From assembly GCF_020171465.1 (NCBI RefSeq), contig NZ_JAIUZR010000005.1, positions 62,001 through 126,000 on the forward strand: DNA of 64,000 bases. The letters are read 5' to 3'. The position numbers and the translations under genes are program-made. This DNA comes from Lutimonas saemankumensis. Its GTDB lineage: Bacteria; Bacteroidota; Bacteroidia; Flavobacteriales; Flavobacteriaceae. Below, in pieces: positions 43,243 to 51,277 of the stretch (within the stretch, counting starts at the first letter, position 1; every line of letters starts with the position of its first letter). The notes beneath the pieces are model-generated. The model saw only the letters and a program-made list of their open reading frames with translations, did not search any database and was not told the DNA's origin.

Positions 43243-43761
43243 TCAATCAGATTGATATTTGATCAGTTCAGGCCTTAATCTGTTGTAATTCTCCTGAAGG
43301 CCGTTTATTTTAAATTTCTTTTTCAAGGAACCAATAACAGAACCGGTTGCGGCTCCTAATATTCCTAATGAAACCGCTGCTCCACCTGCTTTTTCCTCTG
43401 CCGTATATGAGAAATCAAAGAAATATTCCGGAGGGGGATCGTCACCATCAGCCAGTCCTGAAATAATTCCTACAACGATTCCTGTGGCGGCACCTACGCC
43501 GGCGCCCATTCCAATCGATCCTTTCCTTCGAAACTTTAGTTTATCTATTTCCTTTACCGGAATTTCCAAAACTTTGTCTTCCAAGAAACTGATTACAATG
43601 GAGCTGTCTTTTAATTTGATCAATCTTCCTTTATATTTAATATCCTTTACATTTGATTCAATCCAGATTTTATAAGTCCGTTTTTTCTCTCGCTGACCAT
43701 AATTATAGAACGGGCTCAAAAAAAATGCTATGCACGTTATAAAAATAAGACTTGTCTTCAT
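43243..43761 (-). CDS. Secreted glycine-zipper protein, unknown
   Basis: 172 residues. Signal peptide (MKTSLIFITCIAFFLSPFYN, cut near YGQ). Residues 35-75 form a small SH3-like or beta piece (KYKGRLIKLKDSSIVISFLED), and then two glycine-rich helices (GMGAGVGAATGIVVGIISGL and SLGILGAATGSVIGSL) of glycine-zipper type span an envelope membrane. No family is named. Probably one unit with its minus-strand neighbours, gap 76 bases. Confidence 0.6.
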   Translation of the reverse strand: MKTSLIFITCIAFFLSPFYNYGQREKKRTYKIWIESNVKDIKYKGRLIKLKDSSIVISFLEDKVLEIPVKEIDKLKFRRKGSIGMGAGVGAATGIVVGIISGLADGDDPPPEYFFDFSYTAEEKAGGAAVSLGILGAATGSVIGSLKKKFKINGLQENYNRLRPELIKYQSD

Positions 43762-43885
43762 TTCTCAACAGGTTTTGATTAAACTTATGAACAAATGTAT
43801 TTACAGGCCTTTATCTTAATGTCTCAAAAAACACGATCTGTAATTAATAGGACAAATTACAGGCTAACTATTGAAAAAGGGTTCA

Positions 43886-45118
43886 ATGTATTCGTTTTTT
43901 ATACTGTCCGAGTTTTTCAGTACCTTGGAAGTCAAGGCCAATGACATCATGGAAAATAAAATTTCGTTAATAGACCTGATCAATCTATTATTTATAACCG
44001 GAGTCTTTTACGGCTTGATTTTTACGGTCACCCTTTTCTTTTTGAAGAGAAAAATGGGGAAGCCCATTTTGTTTTTAAATCTGCAGGTTCTCTTTATTAC
44101 CCTTAATAATTTGCAGGCTTGGCTGATCGATATGAATTTGGTTAGTTCTTTTGTTTACATAAGATATATGAGAGTTCCATGGTACGTTCTTTGTATGCCA
44201 ATGTTCTATGTTTTTATGGTCAATTACTTGAAATTATCCAAAAGAAGTTTTTATGTTCTCAGAATTACCATCGGACTTTTTTGCACCTTTATAATATTAA
44301 GGATAAGCCTGATTTATTATGCTCAGCAAAATCAATTTAGCGAAGTTCAAATCAAGTATTTTATGGATAATTATAGCAGTATTGAGGAAATCGTTTCCTA
44401 TTCCTATACCTTGGTTATCTTTCTTTTATCTCTGACAACCTTCTACAAACGACAACATTTATTTTATCAGGTCCTCGAATATGACGATCTCAAATGGATC
44501 AAACATTTTATGAACCTCGCGGGAGTGATTCTTATTATTTGGCTGACAGCAATCATAAAAAGCATTGGAAACAGTGTATTCAGTTCCCCGGAAATCTATT
44601 ACCCATTGCGCTTGAGCACAACAATTCTTATCTACTGGATTGGATTTAAAGGATTATTCAGGTTTCGAGTAAAAGAAGATCGTATCGTTTTAAGAAAGAG
44701 CATCAGGAAGCAGTTAAAAACTGAAAATAAGGAGTTTCTTTGGGACCATGAACAGAATCCAGAGATAAAATCTGAAAAACAAAGAGAGCAATTTGACAGG
44801 GTAAACGATTATGTTATTAATCAAAAAATATATCTTGATCCATTTCTTAGTCTCGATTCTCTGGCCTTAAGTTTACAGTTAAGTAGTGGATATTTGTCGA
44901 ATTTGATCAATACTTTTGCAGACACTCATTTTACCGATTACATCAATAAGTTTCGTATTGAACAGGCTAAAAAAATGTTAATTGATAAAGATTTTGCGGA
45001 TTATACGATCATATCCATTGGGTTGGAGTCAGGGTTTAATTCAAAATCAACATTTTATAAAGCTTTTAAAAAATTCACTCAGATCACACCTGTGGAATTC
45101 AGAAGGAATAATTTGTGA
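43886..45118 (+). CDS. Membrane-bound AraC family regulator
   Basis: 410 residues from ATG 43886; a start at 43949 (MENKISLIDL) is also plausible and better matches relatives. About seven membrane helices occupy the N-terminal 230 residues (LINLLFITGVFYGLIFTVTLF through LSTTILIYWIGFKGLF). The C-terminal ~100 residues are the AraC DNA-binding domain: LSLDSLALSLQLSSGYLSNLIN and SIGLESGFNSKSTFYKAFKKFTQITP. Such proteins sense a signal at the membrane and bind DNA directly. Target not shown. Confidence 0.85.
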   Translation: MYSFFILSEFFSTLEVKANDIMENKISLIDLINLLFITGVFYGLIFTVTLFFLKRKMGKPILFLNLQVLFITLNNLQAWLIDMNLVSSFVYIRYMRVPWYVLCMPMFYVFMVNYLKLSKRSFYVLRITIGLFCTFIILRISLIYYAQQNQFSEVQIKYFMDNYSSIEEIVSYSYTLVIFLLSLTTFYKRQHLFYQVLEYDDLKWIKHFMNLAGVILIIWLTAIIKSIGNSVFSSPEIYYPLRLSTTILIYWIGFKGLFRFRVKEDRIVLRKSIRKQLKTENKEFLWDHEQNPEIKSEKQREQFDRVNDYVINQKIYLDPFLSLDSLALSLQLSSGYLSNLINTFADTHFTDYINKFRIEQAKKMLIDKDFADYTIISIGLESGFNSKSTFYKAFKKFTQITPVEFRRNNL

Positions 45119-45267
45119 TATATGGTTGCAAGAATTCAATTTGAATGTTTCACTGTGAATCTGGAAAGATCAGTTGACTTTTTTTGATTTTAATCGATAC
45201 TTTCCATCACTAAAAGTCATTTCCATAGTATATCTTGTAGGAAGATTTGACACCAATGGGCACCTTA

Positions 45268-46077
45268 CTAATCAAATCCGGTTTGAGTATCCAAAAATGT
45301 TTTACTCTTTCTGCTCAGAAGATCAAGAAGTTCTATCTCGTGGCCATAATTCAACAGGTCAAAATCAAAGGTATCGTCTTCCACATAGCGAATGAATTCT
45401 TCAACGCGATGCTCGGGAATACTAAAATTTTCAACTAAATAATCGGATCCAAAATAGTATTTAATGTATTCGGCAGGTACTTCCGGAACACCTGCTGCCT
45501 TTTTGTTTTTTACTTCAGACCTGAAAAGTGGTATCAGAAGCATATCAACAATATTAACCACATCCAGGCCATTGACCGTTGTTTTTCCTTGTTCGTTCTT
45601 TTCAAGATTCCTTATTTGACTTTGGCTATCATCAGTTAAACCGTAAATTTCATCATTGCTTATACCAAAATAAAAGGCATTTTGTTTCGGGTTAAAAGAA
45701 TCTAACTTATTGGCATCTGCCACCAATGTGCCGCTTAGTTCTTTATAGGTTACTACTACTTCTTGAAGTACATTCATTTTTTCAATCAAATAAACCCTCA
45801 TCCTTTTTGATTCTAATACGGCATTGTTCACCTTGACATTAATGCTTTGATATTCCAGGGCTCTAAACTCTAAAAGGTCATTTAAGGCTACAGAGATGAT
45901 GAAATTCCCTTTTGCATCCGTCACAGCTCCTTTCTGAGAGGAGGTATTGAAAATAGTAATTCCTTCCAGATCACTGCCTTCTACAATGATTTTACCAACA
46001 ATATTTTCTCGTTTGATCTCTTGAGAAACTGTTAGAAAGCAAGTGAAAATCATAAATACTGACAGAAATATTTTCAT
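45268..46077 (-). CDS. Carboxypeptidase-like regulatory domain protein
   Basis: 269 residues from ATG 46077 (MKIFLSVFMIFTCFLTVSQE) after a signal peptide; an upstream ATG at 46107 is less fitting. The N-terminal domain GKIIVEGSDLEGITIFNTSS and FIISVALNDLLEFRALEYQ (about 30-105) is the CarboxypepD_reg fold seen at the front of TonB receptors, but no plug or barrel follows. The remainder is unknown. It is exported and probably a surface or periplasmic component. Confidence 0.7.
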   Translation of the reverse strand: MKIFLSVFMIFTCFLTVSQEIKRENIVGKIIVEGSDLEGITIFNTSSQKGAVTDAKGNFIISVALNDLLEFRALEYQSINVKVNNAVLESKRMRVYLIEKMNVLQEVVVTYKELSGTLVADANKLDSFNPKQNAFYFGISNDEIYGLTDDSQSQIRNLEKNEQGKTTVNGLDVVNIVDMLLIPLFRSEVKNKKAAGVPEVPAEYIKYYFGSDYLVENFSIPEHRVEEFIRYVEDDTFDFDLLNYGHEIELLDLLSRKSKTFLDTQTGFD

Positions 46078-46311
46078 AGTCGAGGGCTTTACTATAAAGA
46101 TAGGCATAAAACAATTGATTTGGAGATGAAATAATATAATCCTTTGTTAAATTAAAAAGATTCCAAAAAGAATGTATTTATAACGATTTCAGCATTCGTC
46201 AAAACTATGATCTAAAATTCTGTTTATTTTGTTCAAACTATTGGGGATTTTGAGGTAAAATTATAACTTGTAAGACGCAAAACCCATAATAATCAACCAG
46301 ATACCTTTATT

Positions 46312-47883
46312 ATGAAAGAATATACCGGTTCAACCAAAACAGAATTGTCCAAAGAATCTTCAAAAGCAAATCCCAAGGGGTCAATTGATCGCAGAAAGTT
46401 TATTGAAGGAGTAAGTTCAGCAGCTATAGGTCTGACCATTGTACCGTCAACTGTATTGGGAGGAAGGCATGTTGCTCCAAGCGATAAAATAAATGTAGCC
46501 TACATTGGTTTGGGTACGCAAGGTCTTCGTCAACTACCGGATATTATTCAATTGCCGGATGTTCATATCGCCGCGGTTTGTGATCCGCAGAGAAAAGCGA
46601 TTAACTACTATGACTGGGGACCAACCTGGCTGCGTGATCAGATGCGAGAATTAACTGGTAATCCAAACTGGACTACGGGGGGCAACAATACGATTCCTGG
46701 TGGTTTGGATAATGGGAAAGAGATTGTAGACGCTTATTATGCCAAAACAGGAAAGAATTACAAATGCAATCCGTATACCGATTTTCGTGAGTTGCTGGAG
46801 AAAGAAAAAGACCTGGATGCCATTCAGGTTATGACACCAGATCACTTGCACGGGATCATCTGTGGGGCCGCCTTAAAGCGCAATATCGCTGTTTCGGTAC
46901 ACAAACCATTGTCAAACCGTTTAATAGAAGCTAATAAGGTGTTTGAAATGGCAAATGAATCAAGCGTAACGACCCATCTGCAACCCTGGGATTTAAATGG
47001 TGAGGATATGCCCAAAATAATGGACTGGATCAACAACGGAGCCATAGGAGAATTGCAGGAGGTTCATAACTGGTCCTTCCGTCCGGTATGGCCGCAATAT
47101 GCTAATTTACCTGCCGATACACCCAAGGTGCCAGATGGTTTTGACTGGGATCTGTGGCTGGGTCCTGAAGCGGACAGGCCTTATCATCCACATTATACCA
47201 ATATGACCTTTAGAGGCTGGTATGACTTTGGAGGTGGTTCCATGGCAGACATGGGGCATTATAGTTTATGGACCGTTTTTGAGCATTTGAAGCTGGGCAG
47301 GCCATCTATTGTAGAGCCTAATTTTAATCATGTCTGTGGTATCACCGATAAAGGAACTGCCTTTAAAATTCAAAATGATTTTAGCTTTCCTTATGCAAGT
47401 TCCATGCGTTTCAAATATCCTGCCGTTGAAGGCCGCCCGGCCATAGACCTGGTCTGGTATGATGGTGGAATGCGTCCTCCGGTTCCTGATGAGTTTTACG
47501 AGCAGGGAATTGAATTCCCGTCAGAAGGGATCATGTTTAAAGGGAGTAAAGGCATTATTATGACCCGAGGTTTTCACGCAACGGCCCCTTATTTACTTTC
47601 CGAAGGGGTGAAGGACAGTAAGGAAGTCACTGCGGCTGCGGGAGCCGTAAAAATGCCTGGAATACAGCGTTTTATTGAGGGGATTAAGAAGGGTAAGCAA
47701 ATAGAAGGAGGGTTCCGTCAGGCCTGGCACATAACTGAAGCTGTGAATTTGTATGCAGTGGCCCTTCGTTCTCAAAAAACCTTGCATTACGATGCTGATG
47801 CGATGAAAATTAAAAATGACCAAAAAGCAAATGAATACCTGAACAGATCCTATAGAAAAGGCTGGGGGCTGAATGAAGTATGA
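46312..47883 (+). CDS. Gfo/Idh/MocA family oxidoreductase, Tat-exported
   Basis: 523 residues. A twin-arginine signal (SIDRRKFIEGVSSAAIGLTI, about 24-44) marks export of the folded enzyme. NAD(P)-binding VAYIGLGTQGLRQL (about 62-75), then EKDLDAIQVMTPDH and VHKPLSNRLIEA (the EKP-like site is HKP here) belong to the Gfo/Idh/MocA fold. These oxidise or isomerise sugars or inositols; the substrate is not told by the sequence. Upstream gap of 200 bases, then an amino-acid permease downstream. Confidence 0.88.
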   Translation: MKEYTGSTKTELSKESSKANPKGSIDRRKFIEGVSSAAIGLTIVPSTVLGGRHVAPSDKINVAYIGLGTQGLRQLPDIIQLPDVHIAAVCDPQRKAINYYDWGPTWLRDQMRELTGNPNWTTGGNNTIPGGLDNGKEIVDAYYAKTGKNYKCNPYTDFRELLEKEKDLDAIQVMTPDHLHGIICGAALKRNIAVSVHKPLSNRLIEANKVFEMANESSVTTHLQPWDLNGEDMPKIMDWINNGAIGELQEVHNWSFRPVWPQYANLPADTPKVPDGFDWDLWLGPEADRPYHPHYTNMTFRGWYDFGGGSMADMGHYSLWTVFEHLKLGRPSIVEPNFNHVCGITDKGTAFKIQNDFSFPYASSMRFKYPAVEGRPAIDLVWYDGGMRPPVPDEFYEQGIEFPSEGIMFKGSKGIIMTRGFHATAPYLLSEGVKDSKEVTAAAGAVKMPGIQRFIEGIKKGKQIEGGFRQAWHITEAVNLYAVALRSQKTLHYDADAMKIKNDQKANEYLNRSYRKGWGLNEV

Positions 47884-47978
47884 CTTATTTAGCTTAAGGC
47901 CAAAAGTTCTGATATTAGTGCCTAAGAACATTTGTTATGTTTTACTTTCCTATCTTACATGACAAATCAAACCCTAAT

Positions 47979-49295
47979 ATGGCACCATCAGAAAAAGAAG
48001 AAGGATTAAAACGCGTCATTGGCGTTACGGGATTATCGCTTAATATTGTAAATATCACCATTGGAGCCGGTATTTTTGCTCTTCCTGCAGGGGTTGCAAT
48101 TGCCCTGGGAGGGTTTTCGGTATTTGCCTACATTTTTTGTGGCTTGATGATGGCAGCGATTATGCTCTGTTATGCGGAAATAGGAACCAGAATTACAAAT
48201 TCTGGAGGAAGTTATGCCTATGTTGAAGCCGCTTTTGGAGATTACGCCGGATTTATCGTAAGCTGGTTAATGGTTTTTGGCTGGAGTATATTGGGAAGTG
48301 CAGCTTTAATGAATCTCATTGCAGATTCAGTTGCCGTTGTAATACCCGTTTTTTCTGAAAAAGGGATGCGTGTTTTCTTACATGCCGTTCTTCTTGGATT
48401 TTTGCTTATCACGAATATTAGAGGAGCCAGGGAAGGTGTGGCTTTTATAAAAGTGATTACCATTATTAAGTTGTTACCATTGATCGGTATTATAATTTTT
48501 GGATTCTCCTCAATAGATACAGCAAATTTGCAATGGGAACATTTACCGAGGTTTGAAACCTTTTCAAGTGCCACTTTGGTATTGTTTTTTGCCTTTGCAG
48601 GTTTTGAAACAGCGCTTGGGGTTAGTGGTGAGATTAAGAATCCGCAACGCACGATCCCTTTGGGGATTTTGTTTGGAGGTGCTATTATATTGGTGATCTA
48701 TTTATTGTTGCAAGCTGTGACCCAGGGAATTTTGGGAAATGAAATGCTTGAAGTAAAAGATGCTCCCCTTGCTGCAGTGGCCAACAGAATTGTGGGACCG
48801 GCAGGTTCATTGATCCTTTTGCTGGCGGCGGCAATATCCTGCTTTGGGTCGGTAAGCACTGATATTTTAAACACACCTCGCGTTATCTTTGCAGGTTCCA
48901 ATGATGGATTGTTTCCTAAGTTTCTGGGAAAAGTTCATCCAAAATTCGCAACCCCTTATTGGTCAATTACCTGTTTTGTTGCGTTGATTTTTGTCTTTTC
49001 TGTTTGGGGTAGTTTTGAGCAGCTCGCCTTGCTGGCAAGTGCCGCGATACTTCTGATTTATCTCATGGTCATTTTTGCTACCATCAGGTTAAAAGTGAAA
49101 AATAAAGCGGCTAATAAAAAAATTTTTAAAGTGCCAGGTGGATTGCTTGTGCCCTTAGTGGCTATTGCATGTATTGTCTGGTTATTAAGTAGTTTAAGTA
49201 AAATGGAAATACTAGCTACAATTGTTTTTATCGCATTTGTTAGCGTCATCTTTTTTGCAATGAAATGGATTAAAAAAAGAGCCGGAGTTGAGTAA
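47979..49295 (+). CDS. APC superfamily amino acid permease
   Basis: 438 residues, about 12 membrane helices, beginning MAPSEKEEGLKRVIGVTGLS. The first helix has GAGIFALPAGVA, the conserved GAGIF unwound site of this superfamily. A longer start at 47937 exists but adds 14 polar residues unlike relatives. It is likely a cation-coupled or exchange transporter of amino acids. It may be cotranscribed with the oxidoreductase (95 bases apart), although the functional link is unclear. Confidence 0.88.
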   Translation: MAPSEKEEGLKRVIGVTGLSLNIVNITIGAGIFALPAGVAIALGGFSVFAYIFCGLMMAAIMLCYAEIGTRITNSGGSYAYVEAAFGDYAGFIVSWLMVFGWSILGSAALMNLIADSVAVVIPVFSEKGMRVFLHAVLLGFLLITNIRGAREGVAFIKVITIIKLLPLIGIIIFGFSSIDTANLQWEHLPRFETFSSATLVLFFAFAGFETALGVSGEIKNPQRTIPLGILFGGAIILVIYLLLQAVTQGILGNEMLEVKDAPLAAVANRIVGPAGSLILLLAAAISCFGSVSTDILNTPRVIFAGSNDGLFPKFLGKVHPKFATPYWSITCFVALIFVFSVWGSFEQLALLASAAILLIYLMVIFATIRLKVKNKAANKKIFKVPGGLLVPLVAIACIVWLLSSLSKMEILATIVFIAFVSVIFFAMKWIKKRAGVE

Positions 49296-49310
49296 AGACT
49301 TATGGATAAT

Positions 49311-49350
49311 ATTGGGTTTTGGGGTTTTCCGATAAAAACCAATTTTATTT
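49311..49350 (+). terminator. Possible terminator after the permease gene
   Basis: ATTGGGTTTT (49311-49320) pairs with AAAAACCAAT (49334-49343) with a small bulge and is followed by TTTATTTTCC. It overlaps the end of the response-regulator gene on the other strand. Confidence 0.4.
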
Positions 49351-50052
49351 TCCTTTTAAATAGCTCTCGTCTAAAATCTTTTTATAAGTTCGCCCTATGG
49401 GTACTCTGGCATTCGTATGCAAGTGAATCTCATTTCTTGATATTTTCTCAACCATCTTTAAATTCACGATATAGGATTTATGAACTCGGATAAATTCATG
49501 GTCGCTTAAGCTGTCTTCCCAATACTTTAATGACTCAGAGGAGATTAGTTTCTTATCTGCGTAATAGATATCCGTATAATCTGCATCCGAATTGATATGG
49601 GAGATTTGATCGATATCTATTTTGATGTATTCATGTCCGGATTTTAAAAACAAGGATTTTGTGGCCTTTGTGCCGGATTCATTGGCGTCCTGGACCTTAG
49701 GATCATTCAAGGGTAGTTTTGAAACCGCTTTGACAAAACGCTGAAAGGAAAAAGGTTTCAGCAAATAATCCACTACATCCAGGTCATAACTCTCCAAGGC
49801 ATAATCGGTAAAAGCGGTGGTGAGGATGACCTTAGGAGGATTTGAAATGGATTTTAAAAATTCTATACCCGACAATTTAGGCAGATGAATATCCAGGAAA
49901 ATCAGATCGACGGGTCTTGAATTTAAAAAAGACAAGGCCCTTAATGGATCGGAAAATGTTTCCAACAAGTTCAGAGAGCCCACATCTTCTATATACCGTT
50001 GTAAAATACGTTGAGCAGGTGCCTGATCCTCTATGATAATACAATCAATCAA
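49345..50052 (-). CDS. LytTR family response regulator
   Basis: 235 residues. Receiver domain about 1-115 with phosphorylation site Asp54 (LIFLDIHLP) and a LytTR DNA-binding domain about 135-235 (HSFINSDADYTDIYYADKK-like core, FIRVHKSYIVNLKMVEKI). It overlaps the kinase gene by 8 bases, so the pair is translated together. Divergent TonB receptor and intervening direct repeats suggest its target. Confidence 0.92.
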   Translation of the reverse strand: MIDCIIIEDQAPAQRILQRYIEDVGSLNLLETFSDPLRALSFLNSRPVDLIFLDIHLPKLSGIEFLKSISNPPKVILTTAFTDYALESYDLDVVDYLLKPFSFQRFVKAVSKLPLNDPKVQDANESGTKATKSLFLKSGHEYIKIDIDQISHINSDADYTDIYYADKKLISSESLKYWEDSLSDHEFIRVHKSYIVNLKMVEKISRNEIHLHTNARVPIGRTYKKILDESYLKGK

Positions 50053-51067
50053 CTTCTAATGGGTTTAACTGAATTTCCAAAAATACATGATACAGTTCCT
50101 TTTGATCGGTTATAGTCAGTGTATGCTGTTTTGGATAGAGTAAGTTAAGTCTTTTTTGAACATTTTTCAATCCGATTCCTTTGGAGAGGCTTTCTGTATT
50201 TGATTGTTCCTGAAATGTGTTGCTGCATTCAAACGTGAGTTTACCTTTGGTGTTTACGGTTAAATGAATAGCTATTTCAATAGAATCGGATTGGCTGGAT
50301 GTACTGTGTTTAAAGGCATTCTCTATGAAAACCATCAAAAGCAATGGTGCTATTTGAAATCCGGTTCCCTGGATATCCGATGTAAAAGAAACCTTTCCTC
50401 TTCCCTCCAAATGCATCTTATGCAAATGAATATAATTCTCCAGCTGTTCAATTTCCTTGTTAATACTCACGTATCTGGCTTTGCATTCATAAAGGGTATA
50501 TCGAAGAAAATCTGATAAGGCCAAAATGATCTCTGGGGTTTTATTCGACTTTTCAACAGCATGAGCATATAGATTATTCAGGTTATTGAACAAAAAGTGC
50601 GGATTTATCTGAGTCTTTAGCAGCTGTAGTTCACTTTCCTGAGCCTTTAATTTGACTTCATCGAGCTCCTTTTGTTTGATAACAGCATCCCAGGCAAATT
50701 TGAACCCGGACAGGATAATTATGGGAGGGAGTACATCCAGTAAATTAAAAAAGATGTTAGGAATGTACTTACCCCGGGTATCCGGATAGTAGATCTTTTC
50801 CAAAACACCCTCTTCTATGACGATTACAGCAGAGATGAGCACAAAAAACCAGAAAAAGAAGCCTATGTAATTTTTTTTGTACAAAAACCGATCGAGTAAA
50901 ATGTAATTCACAACCATGGCAGCGGCGACATAGGTTGAGAAAAAAACGATCTCATGCTCCTCTATCAAGGGGTCATTCTTGTCAAAGGAATAAAACAGGA
51001 AAACGATGATGATCAAAATCAATTGAAACAACAGTTCTGTTGACCATCTGTATTTTGTCTTGATCAT
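50045..51067 (-). CDS. LytS-type sensor histidine kinase
   Basis: 340 residues. Four membrane helices in the first ~125 residues (LIIIVFLFYSF, VAAAMVVNYILLD, IGFFFWFFVLISAVIVI, LPPIIILSGFKFA). The His_kinase domain contains the phosphorylated His157 in TQINPHFLFNNLNN, and the ATP-binding part has FIENAFKHS and GIGLKNVQKRLNLLY. Together with the LytTR regulator (8-base overlap) it forms a two-component system sensing an envelope signal. Confidence 0.92.
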   Translation of the reverse strand: MIKTKYRWSTELLFQLILIIIVFLFYSFDKNDPLIEEHEIVFFSTYVAAAMVVNYILLDRFLYKKNYIGFFFWFFVLISAVIVIEEGVLEKIYYPDTRGKYIPNIFFNLLDVLPPIIILSGFKFAWDAVIKQKELDEVKLKAQESELQLLKTQINPHFLFNNLNNLYAHAVEKSNKTPEIILALSDFLRYTLYECKARYVSINKEIEQLENYIHLHKMHLEGRGKVSFTSDIQGTGFQIAPLLLMVFIENAFKHSTSSQSDSIEIAIHLTVNTKGKLTFECSNTFQEQSNTESLSKGIGLKNVQKRLNLLYPKQHTLTITDQKELYHVFLEIQLNPLEVD

Positions 51068-51144
51068 TTTTGAAGGCTTTGTTCAGCAAATATATATACA
51101 AATTTTTCAGTGTTTAGGCATCAAATCCGCGAACGACATATTTT

Positions 51145-51214
51145 TACCGGTTAATGCATTTTTTTACTGGTAAATGTTTTAGCTGTCATTGACAAGATGA
51201 TTTCTGTCGTTCAC
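51145..51214. promoter_or_regulatory. Candidate LytTR operator array between kinase and TonB receptor genes
   Basis: Two tandem direct-repeat pairs: TACCGGTTAATG (51145) with TACTGGTAAATG (51165), period 20 bases, and TGTCATTGAC (51184) with TGTCGTTCAC (51205), period 21 bases. Two-turn spacing of direct repeats is the usual form of LytTR-family sites. An outer GAACGACA (51131) is the inverse of TGTCGTTC. They lie between divergent start codons, 78 to 146 bases from the kinase and 64 to 133 from the receptor. Confidence 0.6.
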
Positions 51215-51277
51215 GGAATTGTTTTTAAAAACCGGCAAGAATTGGATTTCTTTGCATGAAATAACTAAAGAGAGTAC

